NCBI RefSeq assembly: GCF_000443995.1
Contig: NZ_AUMC01000003.1
Location: forward strand, 62,001-126,000
DNA length: 64,000 bases
From: Bacteriovorax sp. BAL6_X
GTDB taxonomy: Bacteria; Bdellovibrionota; Bacteriovoracia; Bacteriovoracales; Bacteriovoracaceae
Reading direction: 5' to 3'
Both the position numbers and the translations under genes were made by a program. This document shows positions 1 through 9,569 of the stretch, in pieces. How positions within the stretch are numbered: the stretch's first letter is position 1; each line of letters opens with the position of its first letter. Below the pieces are notes generated by a model. The model saw only the letters and a program-made list of their open reading frames with translations, was not told the origin of the DNA and searched no databases.

Positions 1-960
1 TTCATGCTTATCTTCAACTGCTGCATAGGCCTTTTTATAAAACTTAATAGAACGATCATATTTTCTTAGATCTTCAAAAATTCCACCTATCGTATAGTAA
101 GTTGTGACCACATACTCTGTAGGAACTTCTTTAAATAGTAGAAGATTTCTTAAAACACGTACTGCTCTTTGGAGGTTGTCCTCCGTCCAGTAAATACGAG
201 CAAGGCGAATTGTGTACTCGGCGTGCTTTTCTTTAAGCTCTTGACTTTCACGATTCTTTTGTAAGTAGAGTACAAGGCTTCTGATATTATCTCTAAAGCT
301 ATCGTTCTTTCTTTCTCTCTTATATGAGTGAGCAAGTCTAAACCATGCCTCAACCCTATCTTCTTTAAGAGTGTCTTTATCTTGAATAATTTTTTTGTAA
401 AAGGAACGGGCCTTAACAAATTGACGATCTCGCTCAAAACTTTTTGCAACATCTAAATAGTTCTCACGTTGTGGCTCTTTCATATAACGAGGCGAAATAT
501 CAATAAGCTTTTCATAGATGCGCTCTTGTAAAGGACTACCATTTTCAAACTTTTTCATGGCATCAAGTAAAAGCCTTTCAACTTCACCTTTTGTGTTAAG
601 GTAGTCGACCTTATTTAAAACTGCACTGGCATAAACATCAGTGTAATAAGTTTTAGAAATGATCGCATCAATTAGCTCTTCTCTGGCCCAGTAGGGATAG
701 GCATCAGTATTTTTATACTCTTGGCTTAACTCCTGAATGCTCTTAGTACAATTTTTATGATAATTGGCGTGGAGCCAAGGGCGCAACGGAAATTCTGTAT
801 TCAAGAACTTTCGATATTCATCACAACTGACAGAGTTATTTTTACTAATTTTAGAAAGTAAGTTAGTTAAAGCACCATCTTGTGGCTTGGTTTTAGGAGG
901 TCTTGATAAGTTTGTACAAGACAGGGCCAAAATAAATGTAGTTAGTAAGGTAAATCTCAT
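1..960 (-). CDS. Helical-repeat (TPR-like) lipoprotein, C-terminus cut by window edge
   Basis: An open frame of 320 codons runs from an ATG at 960 off the left edge without a stop. The N-terminus (MRFTLLTTFILALSC) is a short lipoprotein signal with the lipobox Cys at residue 15. The rest is charged and helical, with Tyr/Ala-rich repeats such as AWFRLAHSYKRE and YYTIGGIFEDLRKY typical of tetratricopeptide-like superhelices. Such repeats form the N-terminal part of Slt-type soluble lytic transglycosylases, so the missing C-terminus could be a murein hydrolase domain, but no catalytic domain is visible here. It is divergent from rimO. The reading frame and lipoprotein call are direct; the transglycosylase idea is a guess. 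Confidence 0.75.
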   Translation of the reverse strand, partial: MRFTLLTTFILALSCTNLSRPPKTKPQDGALTNLLSKISKNNSVSCDEYRKFLNTEFPLRPWLHANYHKNCTKSIQELSQEYKNTDAYPYWAREELIDAIISKTYYTDVYASAVLNKVDYLNTKGEVERLLLDAMKKFENGSPLQERIYEKLIDISPRYMKEPQRENYLDVAKSFERDRQFVKARSFYKKIIQDKDTLKEDRVEAWFRLAHSYKRERKNDSFRDNIRSLVLYLQKNRESQELKEKHAEYTIRLARIYWTEDNLQRAVRVLRNLLLFKEVPTEYVVTTYYTIGGIFEDLRKYDRSIKFYKKAYAAVEDKHE

Positions 961-1044
961 TAATTACTAGGATAGGCCTTTAAGTAACTTCCTTCAAGTG
1001 TCTGAAAATAGGAATTTCTGTTCCTAAAAAAATTACATAAGGCA

Positions 1045-1073
1045 TTGAAAAAACGTCGGTTTAACACTATAAG
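1045..1073 (+). promoter_or_regulatory. Sigma70-type promoter for rimO
   Basis: TTGAAA (1045-1050) and TATAAG (1068-1073) are separated by exactly 17 nt. The predicted start of transcription near 1080 leaves a leader of about 24 nt before the rimO start at 1104. Each hexamer differs from consensus at one position. Confidence 0.6.
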
Positions 1074-1103
1074 TACCTACTTTAGCTATACATGGAGAAT
1101 TAT

Positions 1104-2489
1104 ATGTCTGAGATTTCATCTCAAGTTAACCAAAAATTTAATGACCGTACGGTTTATTTTACTTCACTAGGATGTTCAAAGAACCTCGTAGATGCACAGG
1201 TTATGCTCGGGCATATGGGACTTAATGGTTTTAATGTTGTGACTGAGCCTCAAGATTCTGAGGTTATAGTTGTTAATACTTGCTCATTTATTGAAGCTGC
1301 TAAGCAAGAATCTATTGAGATGATTCTTGATCTTGCAGACTATAAAGACGAAGAAGTAGGTAATTGTAAGGCCCTTGTTGTTTCTGGATGTATGGCCCAG
1401 AGATATTCTGATGAGCTAGAAAAAAGTTTACCTGAAGTTGATATGTTTATCGGAACAGGTGAGTACAATAAAATCGTTCCTCTATTAACTGCACTTGAAA
1501 ATAATAAGCTAGAGAAGAAATCATTTGTTGAAGTTCCAAGATTTATTCACACGGAATTTGATCCAAGACTTAACACTTCTCCATTCTATACAGCATGGTT
1601 AAAGATCTCTGAGGGTTGTAATAGAAATTGTACTTTTTGTATTATTCCAACTCTTCGTGGACGCCTTAGATCACGTACTGTTGAATCTCTTGTTGAGGAA
1701 GCGAAGAAGCTTTCAGAAACGGGTGTTAGAGAGCTAAACCTTATTTCACAGGATCTATCTGATTATGGAGTAGACCTGAGTGATGAAAATAACTTATTTG
1801 AACTCCTGTCTGGTCTTGAGACTGTTGATGGGGTTGATTGGGTACGTCTGTTTTACTTCTACCCAGATGAACTTACTGATGAAGTTATTGAAAAAATGGC
1901 GACTTCTTCAAAAGTTTGTAAGTATCTTGATATGCCTGTTCAGCACTTTTCTGACTACGTTCTAAAGCGTATGAATAGAAAGATTACTGGTGAAAAAATT
2001 ATGGAGCGTATTACTAAGCTTCGCGAAAGAATCCCTGGTATTGTTCTTAGAACTTCAATTATCGTTGGATTCCCTGGTGAGTCTGAAGAGGATTTTGAAA
2101 AGCTTCTTGAAGGTATCAAACAAGCTCGCTTCAACCATCTCGGTATCTTTAGATACTCAGATGAAGAGGGAACACCTGCTTACCGTCTAAAAGATAAAAA
2201 CTCACAAGAAGTTATCGACGAGCGCTTTGATCGTCTTTATGAAGTTCAAAAAGAAATTGCTAGAGAGCTTAATCAAGAGTTCTTGGGGCAGACTGTGGAA
2301 GTTCTCGTTGAGGGAACACACGAAGATACTGACCTTCTAATCGTTGGTCGCCACTTTGGCCAAGCTCCTGATATCGACGGTAAGGTAATTATCAATGACT
2401 TAAATGAGAGAGATTTAAAAATCGGTGATCTCGTTAAAATTGAGATCACCGACGTATTAGACTTTGATTTAGTTGGTCGTGTTATCTAG
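1104..2489 (+). CDS. rimO: Ribosomal protein S12 methylthiotransferase RimO
   Basis: Radical SAM methylthiotransferase that adds a beta-methylthio group to an aspartate of ribosomal protein S12. The N-terminal UPF0004 domain has SLGCSKNLVDAQVMLG, diagnostic of RimO rather than MiaB, with further Cys in NTCSF and SGCMAQ for the auxiliary cluster. The radical SAM motif is GCNRNCTFCIIP (C-x3-C-x2-C), followed by RGRLRSR, and a TRAM-like C-terminus ends in DFDLVGRV. An upstream in-frame ATG at 1092 exists, but GGAGAA at 1094-1099 sits 4 nt before the ATG at 1104, so I place the start at 1104 (461 aa, usual family length). It is monocistronic and convergent with the lipoprotein gene that ends at 2496. 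Confidence 0.96.
   Translation: MSEISSQVNQKFNDRTVYFTSLGCSKNLVDAQVMLGHMGLNGFNVVTEPQDSEVIVVNTCSFIEAAKQESIEMILDLADYKDEEVGNCKALVVSGCMAQRYSDELEKSLPEVDMFIGTGEYNKIVPLLTALENNKLEKKSFVEVPRFIHTEFDPRLNTSPFYTAWLKISEGCNRNCTFCIIPTLRGRLRSRTVESLVEEAKKLSETGVRELNLISQDLSDYGVDLSDENNLFELLSGLETVDGVDWVRLFYFYPDELTDEVIEKMATSSKVCKYLDMPVQHFSDYVLKRMNRKITGEKIMERITKLRERIPGIVLRTSIIVGFPGESEEDFEKLLEGIKQARFNHLGIFRYSDEEGTPAYRLKDKNSQEVIDERFDRLYEVQKEIARELNQEFLGQTVEVLVEGTHEDTDLLIVGRHFGQAPDIDGKVIINDLNERDLKIGDLVKIEITDVLDFDLVGRVI
2422..2452. repeat. Perfect 11-bp inverted repeat inside rimO 3' end
   Basis: TCGGTGATCTC (2422-2432) is followed by a 9-nt loop and its exact reverse complement GAGATCACCGA (2442-2452), within the last 70 bases of rimO. 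There is no T run after it, so it is not an intrinsic terminator. It could form a strong mRNA hairpin or be a coding coincidence. Confidence 0.5.
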
Positions 2490-2495
2490 AGCTTC

Positions 2496-5400
2496 TTAAG
2501 GCTCTTCTTCCCAATCATTGTATGGGAAAGGTATAAGCTGGCGTCCAGTAATCGCCGTTCCCGCTGCAAAAGTAGCATGAAGCGGACGTGTTAGCTGGAT
2601 TGCATTTGAATATACTCTTTTTACAATATAAGTCTGGCCACCAATGATAACATTCAGGCCAGAATAGAAGCCACTAGAAGATACAGTGTAGAAGTATAAC
2701 GACCCTACTGATCCATTTCCTGTCGTAATGGCCGTATATGAGTTTCCTAAAGTCGGTGCAGCACTATCAGTACAAGCTGAGTAGTTTGTAGAGTTAGTGT
2801 AGTCGTCCCAGTCGTTAAATTCGTTTAGAGGTTCGTCAAATACATCAGTATTTGTTCCTTCATCCATACTTGCTATAGTAACCTTATCAAGGTTATTCAT
2901 CTCATAATTATTATCCCAGTCTCTAATGTGTAAGTTAATTCTTGCTTGTGTTACAGAGAATTCATCTAGACAAGAGAATGTATAGTATGGCTGTGCCCCC
3001 ATAAATGGATCGATGATTTGGTTAGGGTCGTTTGAAAGACTTGCACTATCTGCATGTAGCTTTAGTCCTTCCGAATAGTATTCAGTATTGTTTACTGAGT
3101 TATAACATGAGTTTTCATATGCGAAAGATGCGATTGAGCGATTTGAGTGAGCGCCTCTTTGCTGAGGAGTTTTTAAAACACTTTCATAATTTAGACCACT
3201 GAATGCTTCTATAACCATGGTACTGAAACCATTAGAAAGCTCTTCCGTACTAAATACATCTTCAATAGCACCTTTTCTACAAAGGTAAGGGTTTCCATCA
3301 CATGTGTGATCTAGAACCTCGACTGTATTTCTATAGTATGCAGGATCTCCTGTGTCTGTATTTTCTTCAGTGTAAGTGTAAACTAGTTCAGCATATTCGA
3401 AAGATCCATTATCGCAATTTATATCATGGTATTTACCAGAGCATAGATCATCAAGTTCTCCGCTAAAAAGTACACCATTAATATAAATTCCATCATTATA
3501 GTAAGTGCTTGCAGGAGTTACATCTCCAAGTCCATCTGTTGCAGTGTTATTCGCTGGAGCAACAATAGACGCATCAGTTGTGGCACCTTTTACAACTTGT
3601 ACGATATAGCGAGCTGCTGCAGAATATGCAATATCAGAAGTGGAGCTGCGAGTCATCATCGGTCTTTTCTTATAAAAGAAGAATGGCTTATAGCGAACAC
3701 TATGGCAGATACCTGGACCTACATTTGCTTGTATTTTAAGTTCTCTAAAGTAAAGGTTGTTTTCACCAATGTCTGCATAACAATCAATATCAATAATATC
3801 TTCAATATCAGAAGAAGCACTTCTTGGGTTACTGACGATATCTCTTTTCTTAACTCTACACTTGTTAAAGAAATTGTCTTCGCCATCTTTATGTGTAAAA
3901 AACTTAGGCGTGTTTTCTACTTCTATATTTACTTCAAAATAATCTTCAATTAATAAATCAAATGAAGCAGAGAAGCTTCCTAAAATATTTTGTGCTGTAA
4001 CAGTGTAAGTCTTTGAAGATGCAGCAACTTCTGGTGAACCAACAATGTCTCCTGTCTCTTCATCTAAGCTTAATCCTGGAGGGAGGTCTGGAGTTACACT
4101 ATAAACGATATCCTCTCCCTTAGGTAGAGTTGACTTAATTACTGAGTCGACTCCTCTATGTAGTTCAAACGTTGTGAGAGTTTGAAAGTCACTTATTGTT
4201 GCACCATTTGCGCTATATGGTCTAACCGACGAAAAGGCTTCACCAGGAAGGCTCATTGTTATAGGCTTACCATTTGTACTCTGTAGTAAGGCAGTATTAT
4301 CACTGCTATTAATTTGTGAAGCAATGAGGTTTGCTCTTCCTGTACTTGTTAGGATATCCATACCACTAACAAGCGAAGAAACATCAGTAAATGTTGCTCG
4401 CATGACCGGAGTCCAGATTTCATTTAAGACATATGCTGTTGCATTCCCACAGTCTTCTAGAGCATTGTTTGATGCTAGAAAATCTTCACTTGAATTTATA
4501 TCATTGATATTCTTTGTTTGGTTAACAAATATGACATTTGAGAGTCCTGCATCTGTAGGGTTTCCTGTCACTACGGCACGTGCAAACTTGTCAGATGGTG
4601 CGGCAGGAAATCTCATACAAAGAGCAGGTCTCGTTTCTAAGTAAGTCGGAGTAAATGCTGCTGTTGAGTTTAAGCTCATTATATGTGTAAGCGATACTGG
4701 TGTCGTTTGAATTACAGCTTCTTCATCTAAAAAATCTTTATAATTATCAACAGAAATATCCTTTACGAATTCACCACTTATTACTTGAACAATTAGATAT
4801 TTTTCATTCCCATCAATATCTAAAATTCTTTTAATAATACCTTTTGCTCCGTCACTCAGTGGAGGAAGAGTTGCTGATGAAATTTCTTGTCCTTCGGTAA
4901 AGTTCGAAGTCGATTGAACTAGGTTCTTAACTTTGAAAGCAACAAGTTGAGAATATGATAAGTCTTCTGGCGGATTAATAATACCAATGTCAATTTTAAA
5001 TGTTCTAGTTGAGATATCATTATTTACTGTAACAGTGTACTCAACAGGTGATTGGTAGCTATGATCAGTAGCTCCAGAGGTATCTATAATGTAGCCAAAT
5101 AATGGACTATCAACATCTTTTACAAGTCTTAAAGTTGAAGGTAGGTCCGGAGTGATCGAAATATTTGTACTATTTTCATATCCAATGTGGCTAGATAAGG
5201 CCTCAGAAGTATCATTAATTAACTTTAAATTAATATTTGAATCAGGTTGGAAGAAGTATTTTACTTTTTCAATTGTACCTTCTCTATTTGAAAATGGAAA
5301 AGCATTATCAATTTGATCACCTGGATACAGTGAACCCGAAGTAAGAGTACCGTAGATATTATTGTCTGAATCTTTGTAAGTGATTGTTCCTGTTGCACCG

Positions 5401-6287
5401 TTTTCAGTTGTAAAGGTTTCGCTAGTTAAATCATTTGTTAAGAATCCACTATTGTCGTCGACCTCAAATCCTACGAATACAGGACCAGTAAAAGGGAAGG
5501 CTACTGTATTAGTATTGGTGCCGTCATAATTGTAGTAACAAGTTCCTGCACTTAGGTATACATCTCCAATTGCTGGAGAAGCTGGAGGAGTCGTTCCAAT
5601 ACCTGTTCCTGTACAATTAAAAGATTGTTGTGTTTCAAAAGTCAGTCTTTCTGGAATTGGAGCTTGAATTGTAACTCTAGGTTGTGATGTTGTTGTTATG
5701 GTCTGGGCCGTTTCCGCAGAAGGGCTATAGAAATTAAAATTAATTGGCGCAAGGGTAAAGCTTCTAACAGGAGTAACTGAACTACTTGCAATTTCAATTA
5801 AACCAGTTTGGTTATTTGTTGAAAAATTGGCCGCATACGTCGTAGTAATATCTGAACCGAAGTTAAAGCCTGGGTTTGTAATTGGATCTAAAAAATTATT
5901 TTTTGATGCACTAGTAAGAAAGAAGAAACCTAGTTCTTCTTCTACTATATTGTAATCTCCAAACTGACCATCTGGAGTAATATATGTAATAATATTTTTA
6001 CCATCAGTTGCGTTAGCTAAGCTAGAGTCACCAGTGATAAAAATATGTGTACTGTTACTATAAGAAACAGACGTTGGGTCGGTAATTTTATCACCATCGA
6101 TTTCATTTCCATTTTCATCGATAAAACCACTCGGTGGATCGACAACTTCTCCAACTGAGCTTGATGCATCATCACTGCTTGCGCCATCTTCTTTAAATTT
6201 TGTTAAGCTATCTGGCACACAAGAAGTTGCGATGAGCAGAAGAATTAATATTAAATGTAGAGACGGTTTACCTTTTAACGTTTTCAT
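2496..6287 (-). CDS. Very large Ig-like-domain surface lipoprotein
   Basis: A 1263-aa protein with a lipoprotein signal (LILLLIATSC, lipobox Cys near residue 23) followed by an Asp/Ser-rich linker, so it is exported and lipid-anchored. At least two stretches look like putative Ig (He_PIG) modules: around residues 340-440 (ITPDLPSTLRLV) and 720-790 (YSVTPDLPPGLSLDEETG). The C-terminal half is rich in Tyr, Asn, Asp and paired Cys, which suggests a disulphide-stabilised extracellular domain. No catalytic motif is recognised. It is transcribed alone, convergent with rimO. The likely role is adhesion or an envelope structure; that is inference from domain type. Confidence 0.85.
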   Translation of the reverse strand: MKTLKGKPSLHLILILLLIATSCVPDSLTKFKEDGASSDDASSSVGEVVDPPSGFIDENGNEIDGDKITDPTSVSYSNSTHIFITGDSSLANATDGKNIITYITPDGQFGDYNIVEEELGFFFLTSASKNNFLDPITNPGFNFGSDITTTYAANFSTNNQTGLIEIASSSVTPVRSFTLAPINFNFYSPSAETAQTITTTSQPRVTIQAPIPERLTFETQQSFNCTGTGIGTTPPASPAIGDVYLSAGTCYYNYDGTNTNTVAFPFTGPVFVGFEVDDNSGFLTNDLTSETFTTENGATGTITYKDSDNNIYGTLTSGSLYPGDQIDNAFPFSNREGTIEKVKYFFQPDSNINLKLINDTSEALSSHIGYENSTNISITPDLPSTLRLVKDVDSPLFGYIIDTSGATDHSYQSPVEYTVTVNNDISTRTFKIDIGIINPPEDLSYSQLVAFKVKNLVQSTSNFTEGQEISSATLPPLSDGAKGIIKRILDIDGNEKYLIVQVISGEFVKDISVDNYKDFLDEEAVIQTTPVSLTHIMSLNSTAAFTPTYLETRPALCMRFPAAPSDKFARAVVTGNPTDAGLSNVIFVNQTKNINDINSSEDFLASNNALEDCGNATAYVLNEIWTPVMRATFTDVSSLVSGMDILTSTGRANLIASQINSSDNTALLQSTNGKPITMSLPGEAFSSVRPYSANGATISDFQTLTTFELHRGVDSVIKSTLPKGEDIVYSVTPDLPPGLSLDEETGDIVGSPEVAASSKTYTVTAQNILGSFSASFDLLIEDYFEVNIEVENTPKFFTHKDGEDNFFNKCRVKKRDIVSNPRSASSDIEDIIDIDCYADIGENNLYFRELKIQANVGPGICHSVRYKPFFFYKKRPMMTRSSTSDIAYSAAARYIVQVVKGATTDASIVAPANNTATDGLGDVTPASTYYNDGIYINGVLFSGELDDLCSGKYHDINCDNGSFEYAELVYTYTEENTDTGDPAYYRNTVEVLDHTCDGNPYLCRKGAIEDVFSTEELSNGFSTMVIEAFSGLNYESVLKTPQQRGAHSNRSIASFAYENSCYNSVNNTEYYSEGLKLHADSASLSNDPNQIIDPFMGAQPYYTFSCLDEFSVTQARINLHIRDWDNNYEMNNLDKVTIASMDEGTNTDVFDEPLNEFNDWDDYTNSTNYSACTDSAAPTLGNSYTAITTGNGSVGSLYFYTVSSSGFYSGLNVIIGGQTYIVKRVYSNAIQLTRPLHATFAAGTAITGRQLIPFPYNDWEEEP

Positions 6288-6493
6288 AACTTCATTATCG
6301 AATGATTCTTAAACAATCTTTACCTAAATTCATTGGGCCAGTGTTTATAGGCTGTTAGAGGTATTAATTGCCTATAAGCTAGACACATAATTGACAGTTT
6401 TTGTTGGCTAAAAATTGCTAACTTCCTAAAATTTCAAGACCCCATTATAATAGTGTTCATATTGATAAATATTTGATTATTCGGGAGAGAGTT

Positions 6494-7270
6494 GTGAAGA
6501 GATTCGTCTTAATTTGTTTGGTTTCAACTTCTGCATTTGCACAAATATCATTTTTACAAGAGCTAAGACCATTTGTTGAAAAAAATATTTCGACATCGTT
6601 GGCCGATAAGATTTGGGGAGAAAAAGATGAAGTGGAGCTTCCTGAAATTCCTATCGTTAAGAAAGATGCAAAAGACTTAAGTGTTTATTCAAAGAAAGAA
6701 TATAAGTCACCCTTTACTAAAGAGCAGATGTCTCAGTACAATCTATCATTCATCAATGAGCTAATTAAGGCCACTCGTGAACTCGATGCCAATCGTGATG
6801 AGTTATCAAAATGGTATGCAACTCTTGAGCAGGGAGGGACACGTGAAGGTGTTTATCGTTCGTTAGTTCTTTCTCAATACTACCAGCGCTTGGAAAATTA
6901 TAATCAACAAACTTCGATGAGCGCTAAAAAAGTTACGGTAACAATTTTTAAAAAGTACCTTAATAAAGATCTGGATATAAAGAAACTTGATGCTTTAAAT
7001 ATCTATTCTGTGAAAAGAATATTAGTGGAGAATGCAGTCGACGTTCAAGATGCTCTTTTGGCAAGATCTCAAGATGAGTTTGCTCGTTGGTATGCAGTTT
7101 ATTCAGCTGAGTTAGCGAATACATATCCAATTTGGAATAGTAAATTACGTTCTTCAAAAGAGAGTGGGGTACACTATCGTTGGGCCATGAAGATGACACC
7201 TGATATTGTAAAATCAGAATTTATTTTGAAGACTCACTTATTATTTAATCGACTTCAAAAGAAACAGTAA
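6494..7270 (+). CDS. Exported protein of unknown function
   Basis: A 258-aa protein starting at GTG 6494, chosen because GGGAGAGA (6483-6490) lies just upstream; the frame itself stays open a little further 5'. The N-terminus VKRFVLICLVSTSAFAQ is a clear Sec signal peptide with an AFA-Q cleavage site. The mature part is charged and mostly helical, with repeated Trp-Tyr motifs (LSKWYATLE, ARWYAVYSAEL) that hint at an internal repeat. I recognise no family. It abuts epmA convergently with no spacer. A TATAAT sequence at 6446-6451 may be its -10, without a good -35. Confidence 0.8.
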   Translation: MKRFVLICLVSTSAFAQISFLQELRPFVEKNISTSLADKIWGEKDEVELPEIPIVKKDAKDLSVYSKKEYKSPFTKEQMSQYNLSFINELIKATRELDANRDELSKWYATLEQGGTREGVYRSLVLSQYYQRLENYNQQTSMSAKKVTVTIFKKYLNKDLDIKKLDALNIYSVKRILVENAVDVQDALLARSQDEFARWYAVYSAELANTYPIWNSKLRSSKESGVHYRWAMKMTPDIVKSEFILKTHLLFNRLQKKQ

Positions 7271-8239
7271 TTAATCATAGAAAGCGTCTTCTTCCATACC
7301 CGTTAAGGACATAAGAAGGCGCTCGACTCCTAGTGCGATTCCCGCACTCTTTGGCAATCCTATTTCCAACTTACTTAGGAATCGATTAGGCCAAGGAAGA
7401 CTGTACCCATAAAGCTCACCTTTTAGTTTTGCATCTTTTTTAAAACGAAAACTTTGTTCGCTTGAGTCTGTAAGCTCATTGAAGCAATTACAAATTTCAA
7501 TTCCACGGCAATAGACTTCAAACCGTTCACAAACTCTTGGATCATTTTCTTTAATTGTTGAAAGCGCACGTAGAGGTGAAGGAAATTCGTAGAGAAGAAG
7601 AAAGGAGTACTTCTCCATTTCTGGTTCAATATAATTATACATCAAAAGAAAGAAGAGGTCGTCCCATGCATAATCATCTCTATTTCCAGAAAGAGTGATT
7701 CTTGAAAATTTTTGATCAATTAAACTGTAGAGATTATCACGATCTATGAGTTCAAGAATATCGATGTTGAGAACTTCTAAAAAAATCTCCTGAACTGTTA
7801 CTTTCTTTATCTTATCATCAAGATCAATAACTCTAACTCCTTTTGATTTTAAGTGGGCATGACAGAATTGATAGAGGTTTATTGTGTCTTCCATGATTTT
7901 TTTATAATTTTCATTAGCGCGGTACCACTCAAGCATGACGAATTGCTTCCTGTGAGTTGAGCTGTTTGGCTCATCGCGAAAACAATAACTCATGGTAAAT
8001 ACCTTTTCGAGACCTTCTTGAAGTAATTCCTTCATGTGAAATTCAGGGGATGTATGAAGGTAGAGCTCGTGGGTCTTATTTTGATGCACAGAGTGAATCG
8101 CAAAAGGGTGGATGTGTACTTCCATTCCTGGGTTTTCCACAATTGGCGGTGTCAGCACATCCATGAAGCCATCTTTATTGAAAAAATTTCGAATTGCTTG
8201 TTGTAGATGAAATAGTTCGATCTTATTTGTCATTTTCAC
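7271..8239 (-). CDS. epmA: EF-P (R)-beta-lysine ligase EpmA (PoxA/GenX)
   Basis: A stand-alone class II lysyl-tRNA-synthetase-like catalytic domain of 322 aa that attaches (R)-beta-lysine to elongation factor P. Class II motif 2 is FRDEPNSSTH and motif 3 is GIALGVERLLM near the C-terminus. The N-terminal anticodon-binding domain of true LysRS is absent and the length matches EpmA (about 325 aa). The start could be GTG 8239 or ATG 8233; neither has a clearly better ribosome binding site. Neither efp nor epmB is in the window. Confidence in the family is high; the exact amino acid substrate follows from family knowledge. Confidence 0.92.
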   Translation of the reverse strand: MKMTNKIELFHLQQAIRNFFNKDGFMDVLTPPIVENPGMEVHIHPFAIHSVHQNKTHELYLHTSPEFHMKELLQEGLEKVFTMSYCFRDEPNSSTHRKQFVMLEWYRANENYKKIMEDTINLYQFCHAHLKSKGVRVIDLDDKIKKVTVQEIFLEVLNIDILELIDRDNLYSLIDQKFSRITLSGNRDDYAWDDLFFLLMYNYIEPEMEKYSFLLLYEFPSPLRALSTIKENDPRVCERFEVYCRGIEICNCFNELTDSSEQSFRFKKDAKLKGELYGYSLPWPNRFLSKLEIGLPKSAGIALGVERLLMSLTGMEEDAFYD

Positions 8240-8315
8240 GCCAATTTTCGCCTTAAATATTGATTTTTATGCCTACATATCATATCTCTTAAACACACAA
8301 AATGGAGAATATATT

Positions 8316-9527
8316 ATGTTGCAACTCGTTGCTCTTTTACAGTCTTGGGCGGATCAGGCCCAGCTAAATATGACAATCACAGTCGAAATGGCATATGCAT
8401 TTATCGCACTATGCTCAGCACTTGGAATTAGTGGATTTTCAGGTGTTTTCTTTCTTTTAAAACCTAAGGCCCGGCCCCAACTTCCTGAAGTCACTGAAGT
8501 TAAGGAAGAGGTGACTACTGAAGCTGTTGAGGCGCCTGAGGGTGAAGCCAAGGAAGCACCAAAAGATGAGCCTAAACCGGCTCCAGTTCCTGAAAAATCT
8601 TGGAAAGATCGTCTTACAAAAGGTTTAAGCCATTCTCGTGATGGTGTTTGGGGGAAGATTGGTAGCCTATTTTCTGGCGGTGGACTTGATGAAGATGCAC
8701 TTGAGGAAGTAGAGGAACTTCTTTACGGAGCAGACCTAGGACCTAAGGCAACAGGTGAATTAATTGAGTCACTTGAGGAGAAGGCCAAGAGTTCTGACTT
8801 TGATGAGGCACAATTTAAAGCGTATATTAAAGAGTTCTTAAAAAATAAAATGGCCGAAGTTCAATCAAGAAACGAAGGTGACTTATTTGAATTTTCTGGC
8901 AATAGCACTGGCATGCCAAAAGTCATAATGGTTGTTGGTGTTAATGGTGCAGGTAAAACGACAACAATTGGAAAACTTGCAACGAAGCTTACACAACAAG
9001 GTGCGAAAGTAGTTGTTGGGGCCTGTGATACGTTTAGGGCCGCGGCCGTTGATCAACTTCAGGTATGGTGTGAGAGGGCAGGCGCAACAATGATTCGTGC
9101 AAAAGAAGGGGCCAATCCAAGTGGTGTAGGCTACGATGCCCTGCAAACTGCGATTAATGAAAAAGCCGATTACTGCATTCTTGATACAGCTGGCCGCCTA
9201 CATACTGCAGGTAATTTGATGGAAGAGTTATCAAAGAGTAAGGCAGTATTAAAAAAATTGATGGAGGATGCGCCTCATCATACATTACTGGTAATTGATG
9301 CAATTACTGGTCAAAACGCAATCCGCCAAGCTGAGGAGTTTCACAAGGCACTTGACCTAACAGGTCTTGTATTTACAAAATGCGATGGTTCTTCAAAAGC
9401 GGGAAGTGCAATTTCCATTGTTGATAGTCTACAAATTCCAATTACCTATATTGGTGTTGGAGAGAATGTCGAAGACTTGAGTGTGTTTAACTTAGATGAA
9501 TATCTTGACGCACTGGTAGGTAATTGA
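8316..9527 (+). CDS. ftsY: Signal recognition particle receptor FtsY
   Basis: SRP-receptor GTPase that docks ribosome-SRP complexes at the inner membrane. The 403-aa protein has an N-terminal membrane helix (residues 20-48), an acidic Glu/Pro-rich linker (50-95), the helical N domain, then the G domain: GVNGAGKTTT near 207, DTAGR near 289 and TKCDGSSKAG near 352. A genuine N-terminal transmembrane segment is less common in proteobacterial FtsY, whose A domain is usually only membrane-associated. The ribosome binding site TGGAGAA lies before ATG 8316. It is followed 43 nt later by zapA. Confidence 0.96.
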   Translation: MLQLVALLQSWADQAQLNMTITVEMAYAFIALCSALGISGFSGVFFLLKPKARPQLPEVTEVKEEVTTEAVEAPEGEAKEAPKDEPKPAPVPEKSWKDRLTKGLSHSRDGVWGKIGSLFSGGGLDEDALEEVEELLYGADLGPKATGELIESLEEKAKSSDFDEAQFKAYIKEFLKNKMAEVQSRNEGDLFEFSGNSTGMPKVIMVVGVNGAGKTTTIGKLATKLTQQGAKVVVGACDTFRAAAVDQLQVWCERAGATMIRAKEGANPSGVGYDALQTAINEKADYCILDTAGRLHTAGNLMEELSKSKAVLKKLMEDAPHHTLLVIDAITGQNAIRQAEEFHKALDLTGLVFTKCDGSSKAGSAISIVDSLQIPITYIGVGENVEDLSVFNLDEYLDALVGN

Positions 9528-9531
9528 TTGA

Positions 9532-9560
9532 TTGACTGAAATCCTTTGTAGGACTACAAT
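9532..9560 (+). promoter_or_regulatory. Promoter immediately before zapA
   Basis: TTGACT (9532-9537), a 17-nt spacer and TACAAT (9555-9560). The expected transcription start is near 9567, only about 3 nt before the zapA ATG at 9570, which has no Shine-Dalgarno sequence. This predicts a leaderless or nearly leaderless zapA mRNA. Confidence 0.55.
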
Positions 9561-9569
9561 TAAATAACT

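Noticed and set aside
150-452. 100-aa frame on the minus strand
   Set aside because: It is in a different frame from the long open frame that starts at 960 and covers the same bases; its composition is not protein-like.
1092-1103. Upstream ATG of rimO at 1092
   Set aside because: The GGAGAA ribosome binding site overlaps this codon and points to ATG 1104.
2488-2505. Possible terminator between rimO and the large lipoprotein
   Set aside because: The stem AGAGC/GCTCT is short and the following T run is interrupted by C on both strands.
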